DNA of 19,836 nucleotides. It comes from CAZVFX01 sp964626565. GTDB lineage: Bacteria > Myxococcota_A > UBA9042 > CAIXZC01. A program made the position numbers and the translations under genes. The notes beneath the pieces were generated by a model. The model saw only the letters and a list, made by a program, of their open reading frames with translations, made no database searches and was not told where the DNA came from. Shown here one piece after another: positions 6,907 to 15,300 of the stretch. The stretch covers positions 1-19,836 of the forward strand of contig CAZVFX010000129.1 in NCBI GenBank assembly GCA_964626565.1, in the 5' to 3' direction. Position 1 is the first letter of the stretch; each line of letters begins with the position of its first letter.

Positions 6907-9308
6907 TATTCCACCCACATGGTGCCGGCATTTTTCAGGGCGAAGCCGTCATCGTTGCCGAAGGTACCGGTGACCTCCGGAAGATCGCAGTAGTCCCAGG
7001 ACAGACCGTAGTCCTCGGAATACCTCATCGCGTACCTGAACCTCGCTTTCTCTACCGGGGGAGCCACCTCGCCAGCGTAAACCTGGCCGGCTGAGCAATC
7101 TGCCCCCGCCTGTTGGGGGCACTCCGCCACCGCGGCCATGGGATGGAACGTCCAGCCCGGCTCGTAGGTCGGGTCGGGAAGATCGTAACAGGGAGGATAC
7201 CCCACGGGGCAGACGTCGGAGTCGTTGCAGCAAGCGGGGCTGAGACCCAGTTCCACTGCCAGGCCGGGCGCCAACTCGACGTCCTCCATGGCCAGCAGAC
7301 CGAACACAGGATAGCTTTCCTTCCCCACCACCCCGGCAGGTACGCCCAACGCAGCATCAGGCATCTGAGCCGGGAACAACAACGAGCAGGGTGCAGTGCC
7401 GCCCACGGTGTAGGTAAGCCCCGCCTTGGCAGGCTCTCCGCCCGCGTGGATCAACACCACCTTTGCCTCCGCCGCGGGAAACCTGGGTGCGGTGAAAAGT
7501 AGACGCCCCGGATCCACGGCCAGGAAGCCGGGCACACCGGGTAGCATGTTGTTTGAAACGGTCATGTCCGCCGCGGTATTTACCTCGATGCTGAGTCCCG
7601 GATTGGGGCGGAAGTTGGAACCGAGGATCTGCACCAGGAAGCCGCCCCCGTTCTTGCCGGTCGGGGGAACCACGGAAGCGATAGAAGGCGCCTCATCGGT
7701 CACTTCGAAACTCCCTTTGACGGGCCAGATCTTCGAACCCGGTTCGTCGCATGTGGGCGCTACAGCCCCTGCGGAGGGGTACGCGTCGGGCTGACAGTCT
7801 CCATCGGTGTCCAGTTGGTTTTCATGGGTATCGGAGAAGCAGCCAGGAGAGACCTGCTCCGGCCACGGATTCCTTTCGCCGATGCACAGGCCCTTGTTCA
7901 CGTTGTCGTCTGCCTTATTACTGGCCTCATCGCCGAAATAGTCGTAGCGCACCACCAGGCCGTCGCCGTTAACATCCGCCAGCTCCAACAGCCGGTGATT
8001 GCCGGGCCACTCTTCCGCACCGCCCCAGGACTTCTGGCCGGGGAATCCGTAAGTGTACTTGTAGCCGACACGCACTCCCTTGCGCTGCTCCGCACCCGTT
8101 CCGATCTTGATGTAGGGCAGGTCAAGAACGACGGTCCATATGTTGTCCCCCGCGATTGCGTCTCCCCCTTCCCCGTCATCCCGCATGGGAATCGTGTTGG
8201 GAGCCCAGTTGCCCAGCGCCTTGTTGACCGCGGACCACTCGGACTTGGTGAGGCAATCCTCTTTCTTAGCGCCCGCGCACGAGGGCGTCAGCGCGTCGGG
8301 ATTGTCGGTCTTCATGCCGCCGACGATGAACATCTGCTTGCCATCTTCATCGGTGGCAGATTTGAAGGGAGTGATTACCGTACAGTTGGGGTCCCGGTTG
8401 CCCAGGTTCACATCCACCATGAACACCGTGGTGATGGTGTCGGACGGCTCGCAGGCCAGCAGCTCAATTTCGGCCGCAGAAGCGCTCAAGGCGGTTTCGA
8501 ATGGGAGGGTAGAAAAATCGGAGTACCCGTCGCCGGTGTAGTCCACATTCGCGGCCAGCAGGAACTCCGGATTCAAAAAGACGCCGGTACTGTCGGGAAA
8601 CAGGAACAGGGGCGGAAGGAAGCGGTCCCCTGCCGACGCGGCGAGGAGCCGAGCCACCTGAGAGTAGAAATCATAGACCGGGCCGGTGAAATCCATGGCG
8701 ATATTCCTGGCCAGAGTCTCCAACGCCTCGTTGGTCGAAGCGACGCTCACCGACGACAGGCTTTTGCCGTTTTCAAAGACATTTCGCAACATGACAAGGG
8801 TCACCGCCGTGGTGCGGTCGTCCAGGTTGGACATAACCCTGTTGGACGCATGGTCGATGCTCTCCGGCGGAAGATCCTGGCGCCAGTGCGCGTTAGCCAT
8901 GCCGGCCAGATGATAGAAAGGCTGGCCGCCGATAGATGTATCCTGGGGGTCATAGTAGATGTCCGGGTTCTTTGGAACCTCCACGGCAAGCCCGAGGATC
9001 CGCACCGGGCCGTCCGCGGCCACCACCACCAGGTTTCGGTAGCTGGTGCTGCCCGGGAAGGTGGTCTCGAATCCGCCGGCGCCGTCCGAGGTCGTGCCGT
9101 ACGCGCCCAGGTATGTACCCGTGGGAGCAAAGAAGTCCACCGCGGCGTTGGGCAGCGCGAAGACCTGTCCCCTTACCAGGTAAGGATCCGGTGCGTCGGG
9201 CACCCAATCAGGACCTTTTTCCGTGGCGCCGTCAAGGAGCGGTTGTTCAAATCCGCAACCGGCTGCGGCGATCATGATTACTAGTATAAATGCAGAGTAT
9301 CGGTTCAT
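6906..9308 (-). CDS. IPT/TIG lipoprotein with starch-binding-like module
   Basis: 800 residues from the ATG at 9308; a longer reading to 9422 would add 38 residues lying inside the upstream gene and lose the signal peptide. Lipobox AAGC, Cys18 with Gly at +2. Approximate domains: a carboxypeptidase-regulatory-like small sandwich 44-115 (VRGQVFALPNAAVDFF); a helical stretch 125-235; a starch-binding-like module 285-460 (NWAPNTIPMRDDGE...AGDNIW, then VGYKYTYG), closely matching the end of the GH57 protein; an IPT/TIG domain 540-634; and a terminal module about 640-790 ending in RYSEDYGLSWDYCD, which pairs with FRFSLDGENWVLAD in the next gene's product. No enzyme motifs were seen. Position just after the porin gene and before the second IPT lipoprotein supports a surface glycan-binding role, which is inferred. 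Confidence 0.83.
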   Translation of the reverse strand: MNRYSAFILVIMIAAAGCGFEQPLLDGATEKGPDWVPDAPDPYLVRGQVFALPNAAVDFFAPTGTYLGAYGTTSDGAGGFETTFPGSTSYRNLVVVAADGPVRILGLAVEVPKNPDIYYDPQDTSIGGQPFYHLAGMANAHWRQDLPPESIDHASNRVMSNLDDRTTAVTLVMLRNVFENGKSLSSVSVASTNEALETLARNIAMDFTGPVYDFYSQVARLLAASAGDRFLPPLFLFPDSTGVFLNPEFLLAANVDYTGDGYSDFSTLPFETALSASAAEIELLACEPSDTITTVFMVDVNLGNRDPNCTVITPFKSATDEDGKQMFIVGGMKTDNPDALTPSCAGAKKEDCLTKSEWSAVNKALGNWAPNTIPMRDDGEGGDAIAGDNIWTVVLDLPYIKIGTGAEQRKGVRVGYKYTYGFPGQKSWGGAEEWPGNHRLLELADVNGDGLVVRYDYFGDEASNKADDNVNKGLCIGERNPWPEQVSPGCFSDTHENQLDTDGDCQPDAYPSAGAVAPTCDEPGSKIWPVKGSFEVTDEAPSIASVVPPTGKNGGGFLVQILGSNFRPNPGLSIEVNTAADMTVSNNMLPGVPGFLAVDPGRLLFTAPRFPAAEAKVVLIHAGGEPAKAGLTYTVGGTAPCSLLFPAQMPDAALGVPAGVVGKESYPVFGLLAMEDVELAPGLAVELGLSPACCNDSDVCPVGYPPCYDLPDPTYEPGWTFHPMAAVAECPQQAGADCSAGQVYAGEVAPPVEKARFRYAMRYSEDYGLSWDYCDLPEVTGTFGNDDGFALKNAGTMWVE

Positions 9309-9312
9309 GTCG

Positions 9313-9321
9313 TCCCCCCTA
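9313..9321 (-). promoter_or_regulatory. Ribosome binding site overlapping the upstream stop codon
   Basis: The TAG stop of the barrel gene (9321-9319) runs directly into the G-run GGGGGGA, which serves as ribosome site for the ATG at 9308. Ten bases separate stop and start, so translation of the two genes is probably coupled. This also settles the start of the IPT lipoprotein. Confidence 0.65.
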
Positions 9322-11265
9322 CCATGCCACTTCAAAGGTGGCTTTGGAGCGCCAGACCTTCCAAAGCTGGTCGTCGAGTTGCATCTCTTCCGGCCGGTCT
9401 TGATCCTTGTACAGGTACTCAATGTAATAATTGACCGACGCTCCTCCCCAGCGATAGGCGAGCCAGGAAAACGCCTTCCATTTTTCCGTGAGGTAGTCGC
9501 CGTATCCGCCCGACTGGTCGCCGCTGCGATTCACTTCGTCCCAACGGTCGTATTGGCCGCCGAGAGCGAGAGTCAGCGACGGGGCCACCGGCATGGACGC
9601 CTCGACCCGCCCGATGTAGATGTTGCCCAGATAGTCGTCCGCGGAGTGGACTTTTCCACCTTTCTTTATCTTTCTGAAATCGTCGTCCCGGATGTATTTG
9701 AACTTACCCTCCACCTTCAAGCCGAAGTCGAAGGAGTAGCCGCTTTTCAGCACGCCGATCATGGTCTGCCGATCCTGATCCCGTCGGTACACGCTGCGCG
9801 GATCCCTTCCCCGGTCCGCGGACGCGTTGTCGTACTGATACAGGTCAGTATCGGTGTAGCCGTCCGAATAGAGGAAGGTGGGGTATTTATCGTCTATGTC
9901 GCGGTCCTGCATGTTGGTGTCGTAGGTGAGATAAGTGAACTCTCCAACCACTCCGAGCGCATCACCTTCGTATTCGGTCAAAGCGGTTCCACCTATCCAG
10001 CCGATGCAGCTTTCGAACCACGGTTCGTCGAAATCCACGAATTCATTGGCAAGGTTCAAGGTGGGCAACTGCCCGCCTTCCAGGAAGCCGTCGGTGAGGA
10101 GCACGTCGTCCTCTCTTCGGGCACCGAAAATGGAGTTCCAGTCTTCGCCGATGAAGAACCCTTCCAGCTTGAAACTGAGGCCCATTTCCAACGGATCATC
10201 GAGGAACAGCCGCCCCCTGAACGCGGTGTCGTAGACGTCGTCGTAAACCACGGGGAACATGCTGTCGTTCTCGGCCACTCCGTTGGACACAAAGTCCTCG
10301 CCAAGCCGGGAGTTGGAATATCCGGCCATGAGGTGGGCGTAAGTGAAGTCGCCCGGTTCCATCTCGATTTCCAGGGTGGAGACGACGTTTTCGAAACGGG
10401 GATAGGTGCCCACCGCGTTGTCCATGGAGCATCCCGGGATCGGATCGTCCATGGCGTCTTTGCACCCGCCGGTTACACTGCCCAGAGCATCGGGGTCCCA
10501 GCGATCGAACTCCACATCCCGGGTGTAGGTGCCGACGAGGGACACCTTCATCCAGTCCAAGGGCTCGGCGTCGAGTCTGAGTCCGTAAGCCCAGTCCTGA
10601 GTGAAGAACGGGTATTCCAACTTGTCATCCCCCACTCCGGTGCTCCAGCCGGGGCCGACCCAGAGTTTAGGAAGGGCAATCACTCCGCCGTGGAAACGAA
10701 GCAACCCGGAAGGAAGCCCGCCCTGGGCGAAAACGCCCCGGGCGTTGTCGCGATCGATGAACCGCACCTTGCCGATGGTCCACGCGTTGAACATCTCCAG
10801 GTTGGAGGCTCCGACCCGGACCCAATCGATAATGGGGATATCGGGATTGAGATTCACGTAGAAGCCGCGGAACTTGACGTACATGGCCCGATTCATGCCC
10901 AGGCTGTCGCCCGAGGTGTTCTCTTCACCGGCGTACTCCCATTTGCGCTCGCCGCTCTCCCACCAATCGTGCCACATGCCGCCGAACCGGGTTTTCAACC
11001 TCGCCCCAGCGTCGACATATTTGGAGACATTGCCGGTGAAATTGAGTTCAAACTCGGTAGCCACGCCGTTCTGCCCCACGATGTCATCGGGCCAGAACGG
11101 GTTTCCCAACCACAGGACCCCCTGGGAGTCGGTGTTGCTGTACAGCCACTTGGTGTACAGCTTGGCGGACATGTCGAAGTTGCTCTTATCCGCGGCCACC
11201 TTTCCCGGAAGGGCAAAGAGAACCGCGAGGCAACATGCTGCCGCAAGTGAGGTACATCGGGTCAT
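9319..11265 (-). CDS. Outer-membrane beta-barrel (porin-like) protein
   Basis: 648 residues. The start ATG follows AAGGGGAG at a suitable distance. A cleavable signal peptide of about 25 residues (cleavage near KVAA|DK) is followed by a mature protein rich in Tyr, Trp, Gly and Asp. It has many short amphipathic stretches with alternating hydrophobic residues (for example FTYAHLMAGYSNSRL and MGLSFKLEGFFIG) and ends in an aromatic residue (FEVAW), as expected for proteins inserted by the BAM machinery. No TonB box or plug domain was noticed at the N-terminus, so a passive or substrate-selective pore is more likely than a TonB-dependent receptor. I do not recognise a specific porin family. In this operon the likely cargo is a maltooligosaccharide or other alpha-glucan fragment. 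That is inferred from context. Confidence 0.82.
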   Translation of the reverse strand: MTRCTSLAAACCLAVLFALPGKVAADKSNFDMSAKLYTKWLYSNTDSQGVLWLGNPFWPDDIVGQNGVATEFELNFTGNVSKYVDAGARLKTRFGGMWHDWWESGERKWEYAGEENTSGDSLGMNRAMYVKFRGFYVNLNPDIPIIDWVRVGASNLEMFNAWTIGKVRFIDRDNARGVFAQGGLPSGLLRFHGGVIALPKLWVGPGWSTGVGDDKLEYPFFTQDWAYGLRLDAEPLDWMKVSLVGTYTRDVEFDRWDPDALGSVTGGCKDAMDDPIPGCSMDNAVGTYPRFENVVSTLEIEMEPGDFTYAHLMAGYSNSRLGEDFVSNGVAENDSMFPVVYDDVYDTAFRGRLFLDDPLEMGLSFKLEGFFIGEDWNSIFGARREDDVLLTDGFLEGGQLPTLNLANEFVDFDEPWFESCIGWIGGTALTEYEGDALGVVGEFTYLTYDTNMQDRDIDDKYPTFLYSDGYTDTDLYQYDNASADRGRDPRSVYRRDQDRQTMIGVLKSGYSFDFGLKVEGKFKYIRDDDFRKIKKGGKVHSADDYLGNIYIGRVEASMPVAPSLTLALGGQYDRWDEVNRSGDQSGGYGDYLTEKWKAFSWLAYRWGGASVNYYIEYLYKDQDRPEEMQLDDQLWKVWRSKATFEVAW

Positions 11266-11320
11266 TATATCTCCCCTTTTTCAGGCTACTTGTTTTCGGT
11301 GTTCTAGTTGGACTTGTGCC

Positions 11321-12148
11321 CTATCTATACAGCAGGGGCAGGATCGCCAGTTTCGCCTTGGCGGTATCCGACCCGGCGCAGGTGTACTTCAGCGCGTCGT
11401 ACTGCTCTTTTGCCTCGCCTGCCTCACCGGCAGCCTTTCCCACCAGCATGTCGAGGACGTGAGGGTCGCAGTCCCAGTCGCTCCCCCCACCGAACCGGTG
11501 GTCCCCTTCGATTTCGTTAACATCCCGGGTGAGCAGATCGTTGGCGTCCGGATAACCTTCGTTGCTCTGCACCACCACCTGCCAGCCCCACCCTTTCTGC
11601 GGCGCGCCTAGGTCCTTCTTTGGTACCGACACTATGAGTCTCTTGCCCTTGACCTTCACCTTCTTCGGAACGACCACGTCCGCGGCCATCTCCTTGGCCT
11701 TCATCTTGGTTTCCATCTTGATCCGGCTGGCCGGCTGCGGGCTGATCACCACCACCTTTTCCCACGCGGATTCGTCGGCTAGAGCAACGTTGAGTCCGGG
11801 GAGGCCCTTCTTGTGGCCGGAACCGGCTTTGTGGTCGGTGTCCACATAGATCTGCACAAATTGAAGAGAGAAGCCGTTACCCGGCGGAGTCCACCCCTTG
11901 GAATCCCACGGGTCGGTGATGCGACTCTTCAACGTCACCTCGAACTTGACGTCCGCACCTTCGTCGGTGATCTTCACCTTGGTGAGGTCAAAAGAACCCG
12001 ACTTGTACACCGAGTTGGTGGGATAGACGAAAGTACCGGGTCCCTTGTCGTCCCCGGTCGGGTCCTGGAAGACGATGGGTTCAAAGGCCAATGCGGTGCC
12101 GGCGAAAAGCAAAACCACCGTCATCAAAAAGAAGTTCAGGATCTTCAT
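11321..12148 (-). CDS. Secreted glucodextranase C-terminal-like binding protein
   Basis: 275 residues from the ATG at 12148; GAGGGG lies just upstream, and a longer frame to 12256 would cross the promoter. It has a signal peptide ending at GTALA|FEP. The mature protein opens with FQDPTGDDKGPGTFVYP and continues FDLTKVKITDEG and FSLQFVQIYVDTDHKAG, the recognisable signature of the glucodextranase C-terminal domain family (Pfam Glucodextran_C type). That domain is normally a C-terminal binding module on GH57, GH15 and related glucan-degrading enzymes. Here it stands alone as a small exported protein, soluble in the periplasm or released, since no lipobox is present. A Lys-rich segment near residues 150-175 (KMKAKEMAADVVVPKKVKVKGK) departs from the usual composition. 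It is the first gene of the leftward operon, 55 bases before the barrel gene. Confidence 0.85.
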   Translation of the reverse strand: MKILNFFLMTVVLLFAGTALAFEPIVFQDPTGDDKGPGTFVYPTNSVYKSGSFDLTKVKITDEGADVKFEVTLKSRITDPWDSKGWTPPGNGFSLQFVQIYVDTDHKAGSGHKKGLPGLNVALADESAWEKVVVISPQPASRIKMETKMKAKEMAADVVVPKKVKVKGKRLIVSVPKKDLGAPQKGWGWQVVVQSNEGYPDANDLLTRDVNEIEGDHRFGGGSDWDCDPHVLDMLVGKAAGEAGEAKEQYDALKYTCAGSDTAKAKLAILPLLYR

Positions 12149-12191
12149 CTCTAGCCCCTCGCAACAATTTGAAAGTGTTAAAAACGCCGGA

Positions 12192-12220
12192 ACCTTACTG
12201 AAAGCCTGCCCACCTGTCAA
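12192..12220 (-). promoter_or_regulatory. Predicted sigma70-type promoter of the leftward operon
   Basis: On the minus strand TTGACA (12220-12215) is followed after exactly 17 bases by TAAGGT (12197-12192). The -35 is perfect and the -10 poor (3 of 6). Transcription would begin near 12185, giving a leader of about 37 bases before the ATG at 12148. Confidence 0.45.
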
Positions 12221-12238
12221 CGCGAATATGCGCGCGTT
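12219..12238. promoter_or_regulatory. Inverted repeat between the divergent promoters (candidate operator)
   Basis: AACGCG (12219-12224) and CGCGTT (12233-12238) form a 6-bp inverted repeat around an 8-base centre. It lies exactly between, and touches, the two predicted -35 elements, where one bound dimer could control both operons. Such short GC-rich repeats can arise by chance. No regulator gene is in the window. Confidence 0.35.
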
Positions 12239-12267
12239 TGACGTGGGCGCATGCATTAGAGTACTCT
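12238..12267 (+). promoter_or_regulatory. Weak predicted promoter of the rightward gene pair
   Basis: TTGACG (12238-12243) and TACTCT (12262-12267) are 18 bases apart. The -35 is good and the -10 poor, mirroring the leftward promoter. It would give a leader of roughly 45-50 bases before the ATG at 12321, which itself has GAGG at 12311-12314. Confidence 0.3.
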
Positions 12268-12320
12268 GTCAGCCGGTCAAAGGGGAACTTACCACACCAC
12301 CTGTTGACGAGAGGTAGGAG

Positions 12321-15300
12321 ATGAAACGGGCGCTTGGAGCTTGCTGGTTGTTGCTGGTGGCCGTGGGCTTTGCCTGCGGCGGCGAAGGGGGAGTCGAGGT
12401 CAAGCCGGACCAGACCTCGGCCGAGGACGCAGCAGAAATCGCGGCGCCGCTGGACCTGACAGTTGAGATCCCACTGGCGGACCGCGGCGGCGAGCCGGAA
12501 TTTGATACCGGTATCGACCCGGATGTTGACACCGCAGATCTGCACCCCACTGATCTTGGCTGGACGCCCGGCCCCGGCGAGCCGGGGTATGCGTGCACCA
12601 CCCCCGGAGACTGCAACGAGGGTTTCTGCATTCACACCCCGGAGGGATTGCTGTGCACGCAAACCTGCCAGGAAGAATGCCCCTTCGGGTGGGAATGCGC
12701 GCTGCATGAGCCCAGCCTCCCCGACCAGGTGTTCATTTGCGTTCCGGGATTCGTGGATCTCTGCCGGCCCTGCGCCAACAACTCCGACTGTATGACCAAC
12801 GGCGCGGATTCGGGCCAGACCTGTGTGGTCTACGGGGAAGAGGGGAACTTCTGCGGAGGTGCGTGTGCTGAGGACTCTGATTGCCCCTCGGGGTATATGT
12901 GCACCGCGGCCGACGACGTGTCGGGCGGAAGCGGACTCCAATGCGTACTGGAAGAAGGTGAATGTGCCTGCGCCCAACTGTTTGTAGATGATGGTGCTCA
13001 TACATCCTGTTTTGTGGAAAACGAGTGGGGCACTTGTTTCGGGCAGCGCAAGTGCCTGGCCGCAGGGCTCAGCCCCTGCGACGCGGCTACCGCGCTGGCG
13101 GAAGTTTGCGACGGCCTGGACAACGACTGCGACGACGCGGTGGACGAAGAGTTGTCCGGGGGCGATTGTGTGGTGGTGAACCAGTTCGGCGCGTGCCCGG
13201 GAGTGGAGACCTGCGCCGGGGGTAACCTGGTTTGCGAAGGGACCGCGGCCAAGCTGGAGCAGTGCGACGGCGAGGACAACGACTGCGACAGCAAGATTGA
13301 CGAGGATTTCCCCGACACCGATGGCGACGGAGTCGCCGACTGCCTGGAAAACGACATCGACGGCGACGCCATCCCCGATGGGCTGGATAACTGCGAGGGG
13401 GATTTCAACCCGGACCAGAAGGACTTCGACCTGGACTTGCTGGGAGACGTCTGCGACCCCGACGATGATAACGATTTCTCCCCCGATGAAGCCGACTGCT
13501 CCTCGTTGGACCCCGACGTTCATCCGGGGGCGAGCGAAGAATGCGACGGCAAAGATAACGACTGCAACGCCCTCGTGGATGAAGGATTCGACGACAGCGA
13601 CATGGACGGGTGGAAAGACTGTGTCGACGAGGACGATGATAACGACGGCACCCTCGACACACTGGACTGCGCCCCGCTGGAGCCGCTGGCCCATCCGGGA
13701 GCGCAGGAGGCGTGCGACGGCGTGGACAACGACTGCGATTTTGACGTCGACGAAGGATACCCCGACGCTGATGGCGATGGCGATGCGGACTGCATCGACC
13801 AGGATCAGGACGGCGATCTGCTTCCCGACAATATGGACAATTGTGCCGGGGTGCCGAATCCGGGACAGGAGGACCTTGATGGCGACGGGGTGGGAGACGC
13901 GTGCGACCCCGACGCGGACGGCGACGGCATACCCGACAGTGCGGACAATTGTGTGGGTGTAAAAAACACCCTGCAGGGCGACCTGGACGGTGACGGTGAC
14001 GGCGACGCCTGCGACGACGACATGGACGGAGATTCTGTGCCCAACGGCTTGGACAATTGTGCCGGGGTGCCGAATCAGGGCCAGGAAGATGCGGACGGCG
14101 ACGGTGTCGGAGATGCTTGCGAAGACGATGCGGACGGCGACGGGTCGCCCGATGCCATCGATTGCGCGCCGCTGGAACCCGCGGTACACCCGGGCGCAGA
14201 AGAACTGTGCGACGGAGTAGACAACGACTGCGACCTGGCGGCCGACGAAGGATACCCGGACTCCGACGCCGACGGCGTCAAGGACTACGTCGACGCGGAC
14301 GATGACAACGACGGCGTCCCCGACGACGGGGACTGCGCCCCGCTGGATCCCGACGTACTCCCGGGGGCAGGTGAGGAATGCGACGGCATCGACAACAACT
14401 GCAACGACCTCGTCGACGAGGAACTGGGCACGCTGAGCTGTGGAAAAGGGCTGTGCTCCCACACCGTCGCGGCGTGCGCCGACGGCTTGCCTCAAACCTG
14501 CGATCCGTGGGAAGGCATTGGCGTTGAGGAATGCGATGGCGTGGATAACGATTGCGATGGGTTGGTGGACGAAGACCAGGGGACCACTACATGTGGCCTG
14601 GGAGTCTGCCTCCATACGGTGCAGAATTGCGCCGGTGGAATCCCTCAGGTATGCGATTCCATGGAAGGTGCTGAAGTCGAAACGTGTGACGGAAAGGACA
14701 ACGATTGCGACGGACCCTCCGATGAGGAATTGGGCAGCACCACCTGCGGCCTGGGGTTGTGCGAACACACGATCCAGAACTGCATCGCGGGAATCACGTA
14801 CTGGTGTGACCCGCTGCAAGGAGCGACGCCTGAAGTTTGCGACGGGCTGGACAACGACTGCGACGACGAAATCGATGAAGAACAGGGCAGCGTGACCTGC
14901 GGCAAAGGGATCTGCCAACACCAGCAGCCCTACTGTGAAGCTGGCAAGGTCGCGGTTTGCGACCCTTTCCTTGGCGCCGAACCGGAGATTTGCGACGGAG
15001 TGGACAACGACTGCAACGGGCTGGTGGACGAGAGCATCCCGCCCCTCGTATGCGGCTTGGGAGTATGCGCCAAGGTGGTAGCCGGATGCACCGACGGCGT
15101 GCCGGGCGAATGTGACCCCCTGGCCGGCGCGGGTCAGGAGGTCTGCGACGGCAACGACAACGACTGCGACGGCCAGGTGGACGAAGGGATGGGGTACTCC
15201 ACCTGCGGCGTGGGCCAGTGCCTGCACACTATAGCCAACTGCGAGGGCGGTGAACTCCAGCAATGCGACCCGCAGGAAGGGGAGTCGGAGGAGGTGTGTG

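Noticed and set aside
5022..7094. A 690-codon + strand frame opposite the large IPT lipoprotein
   Set aside because: It spans two opposite-strand genes and their gap, has no recognisable domain or ribosome site, and is explained by GC-rich codon bias of the minus-strand genes. The same reasoning removes the + strand frames at 1585-3036, 7815-9284 and 9223-11250.
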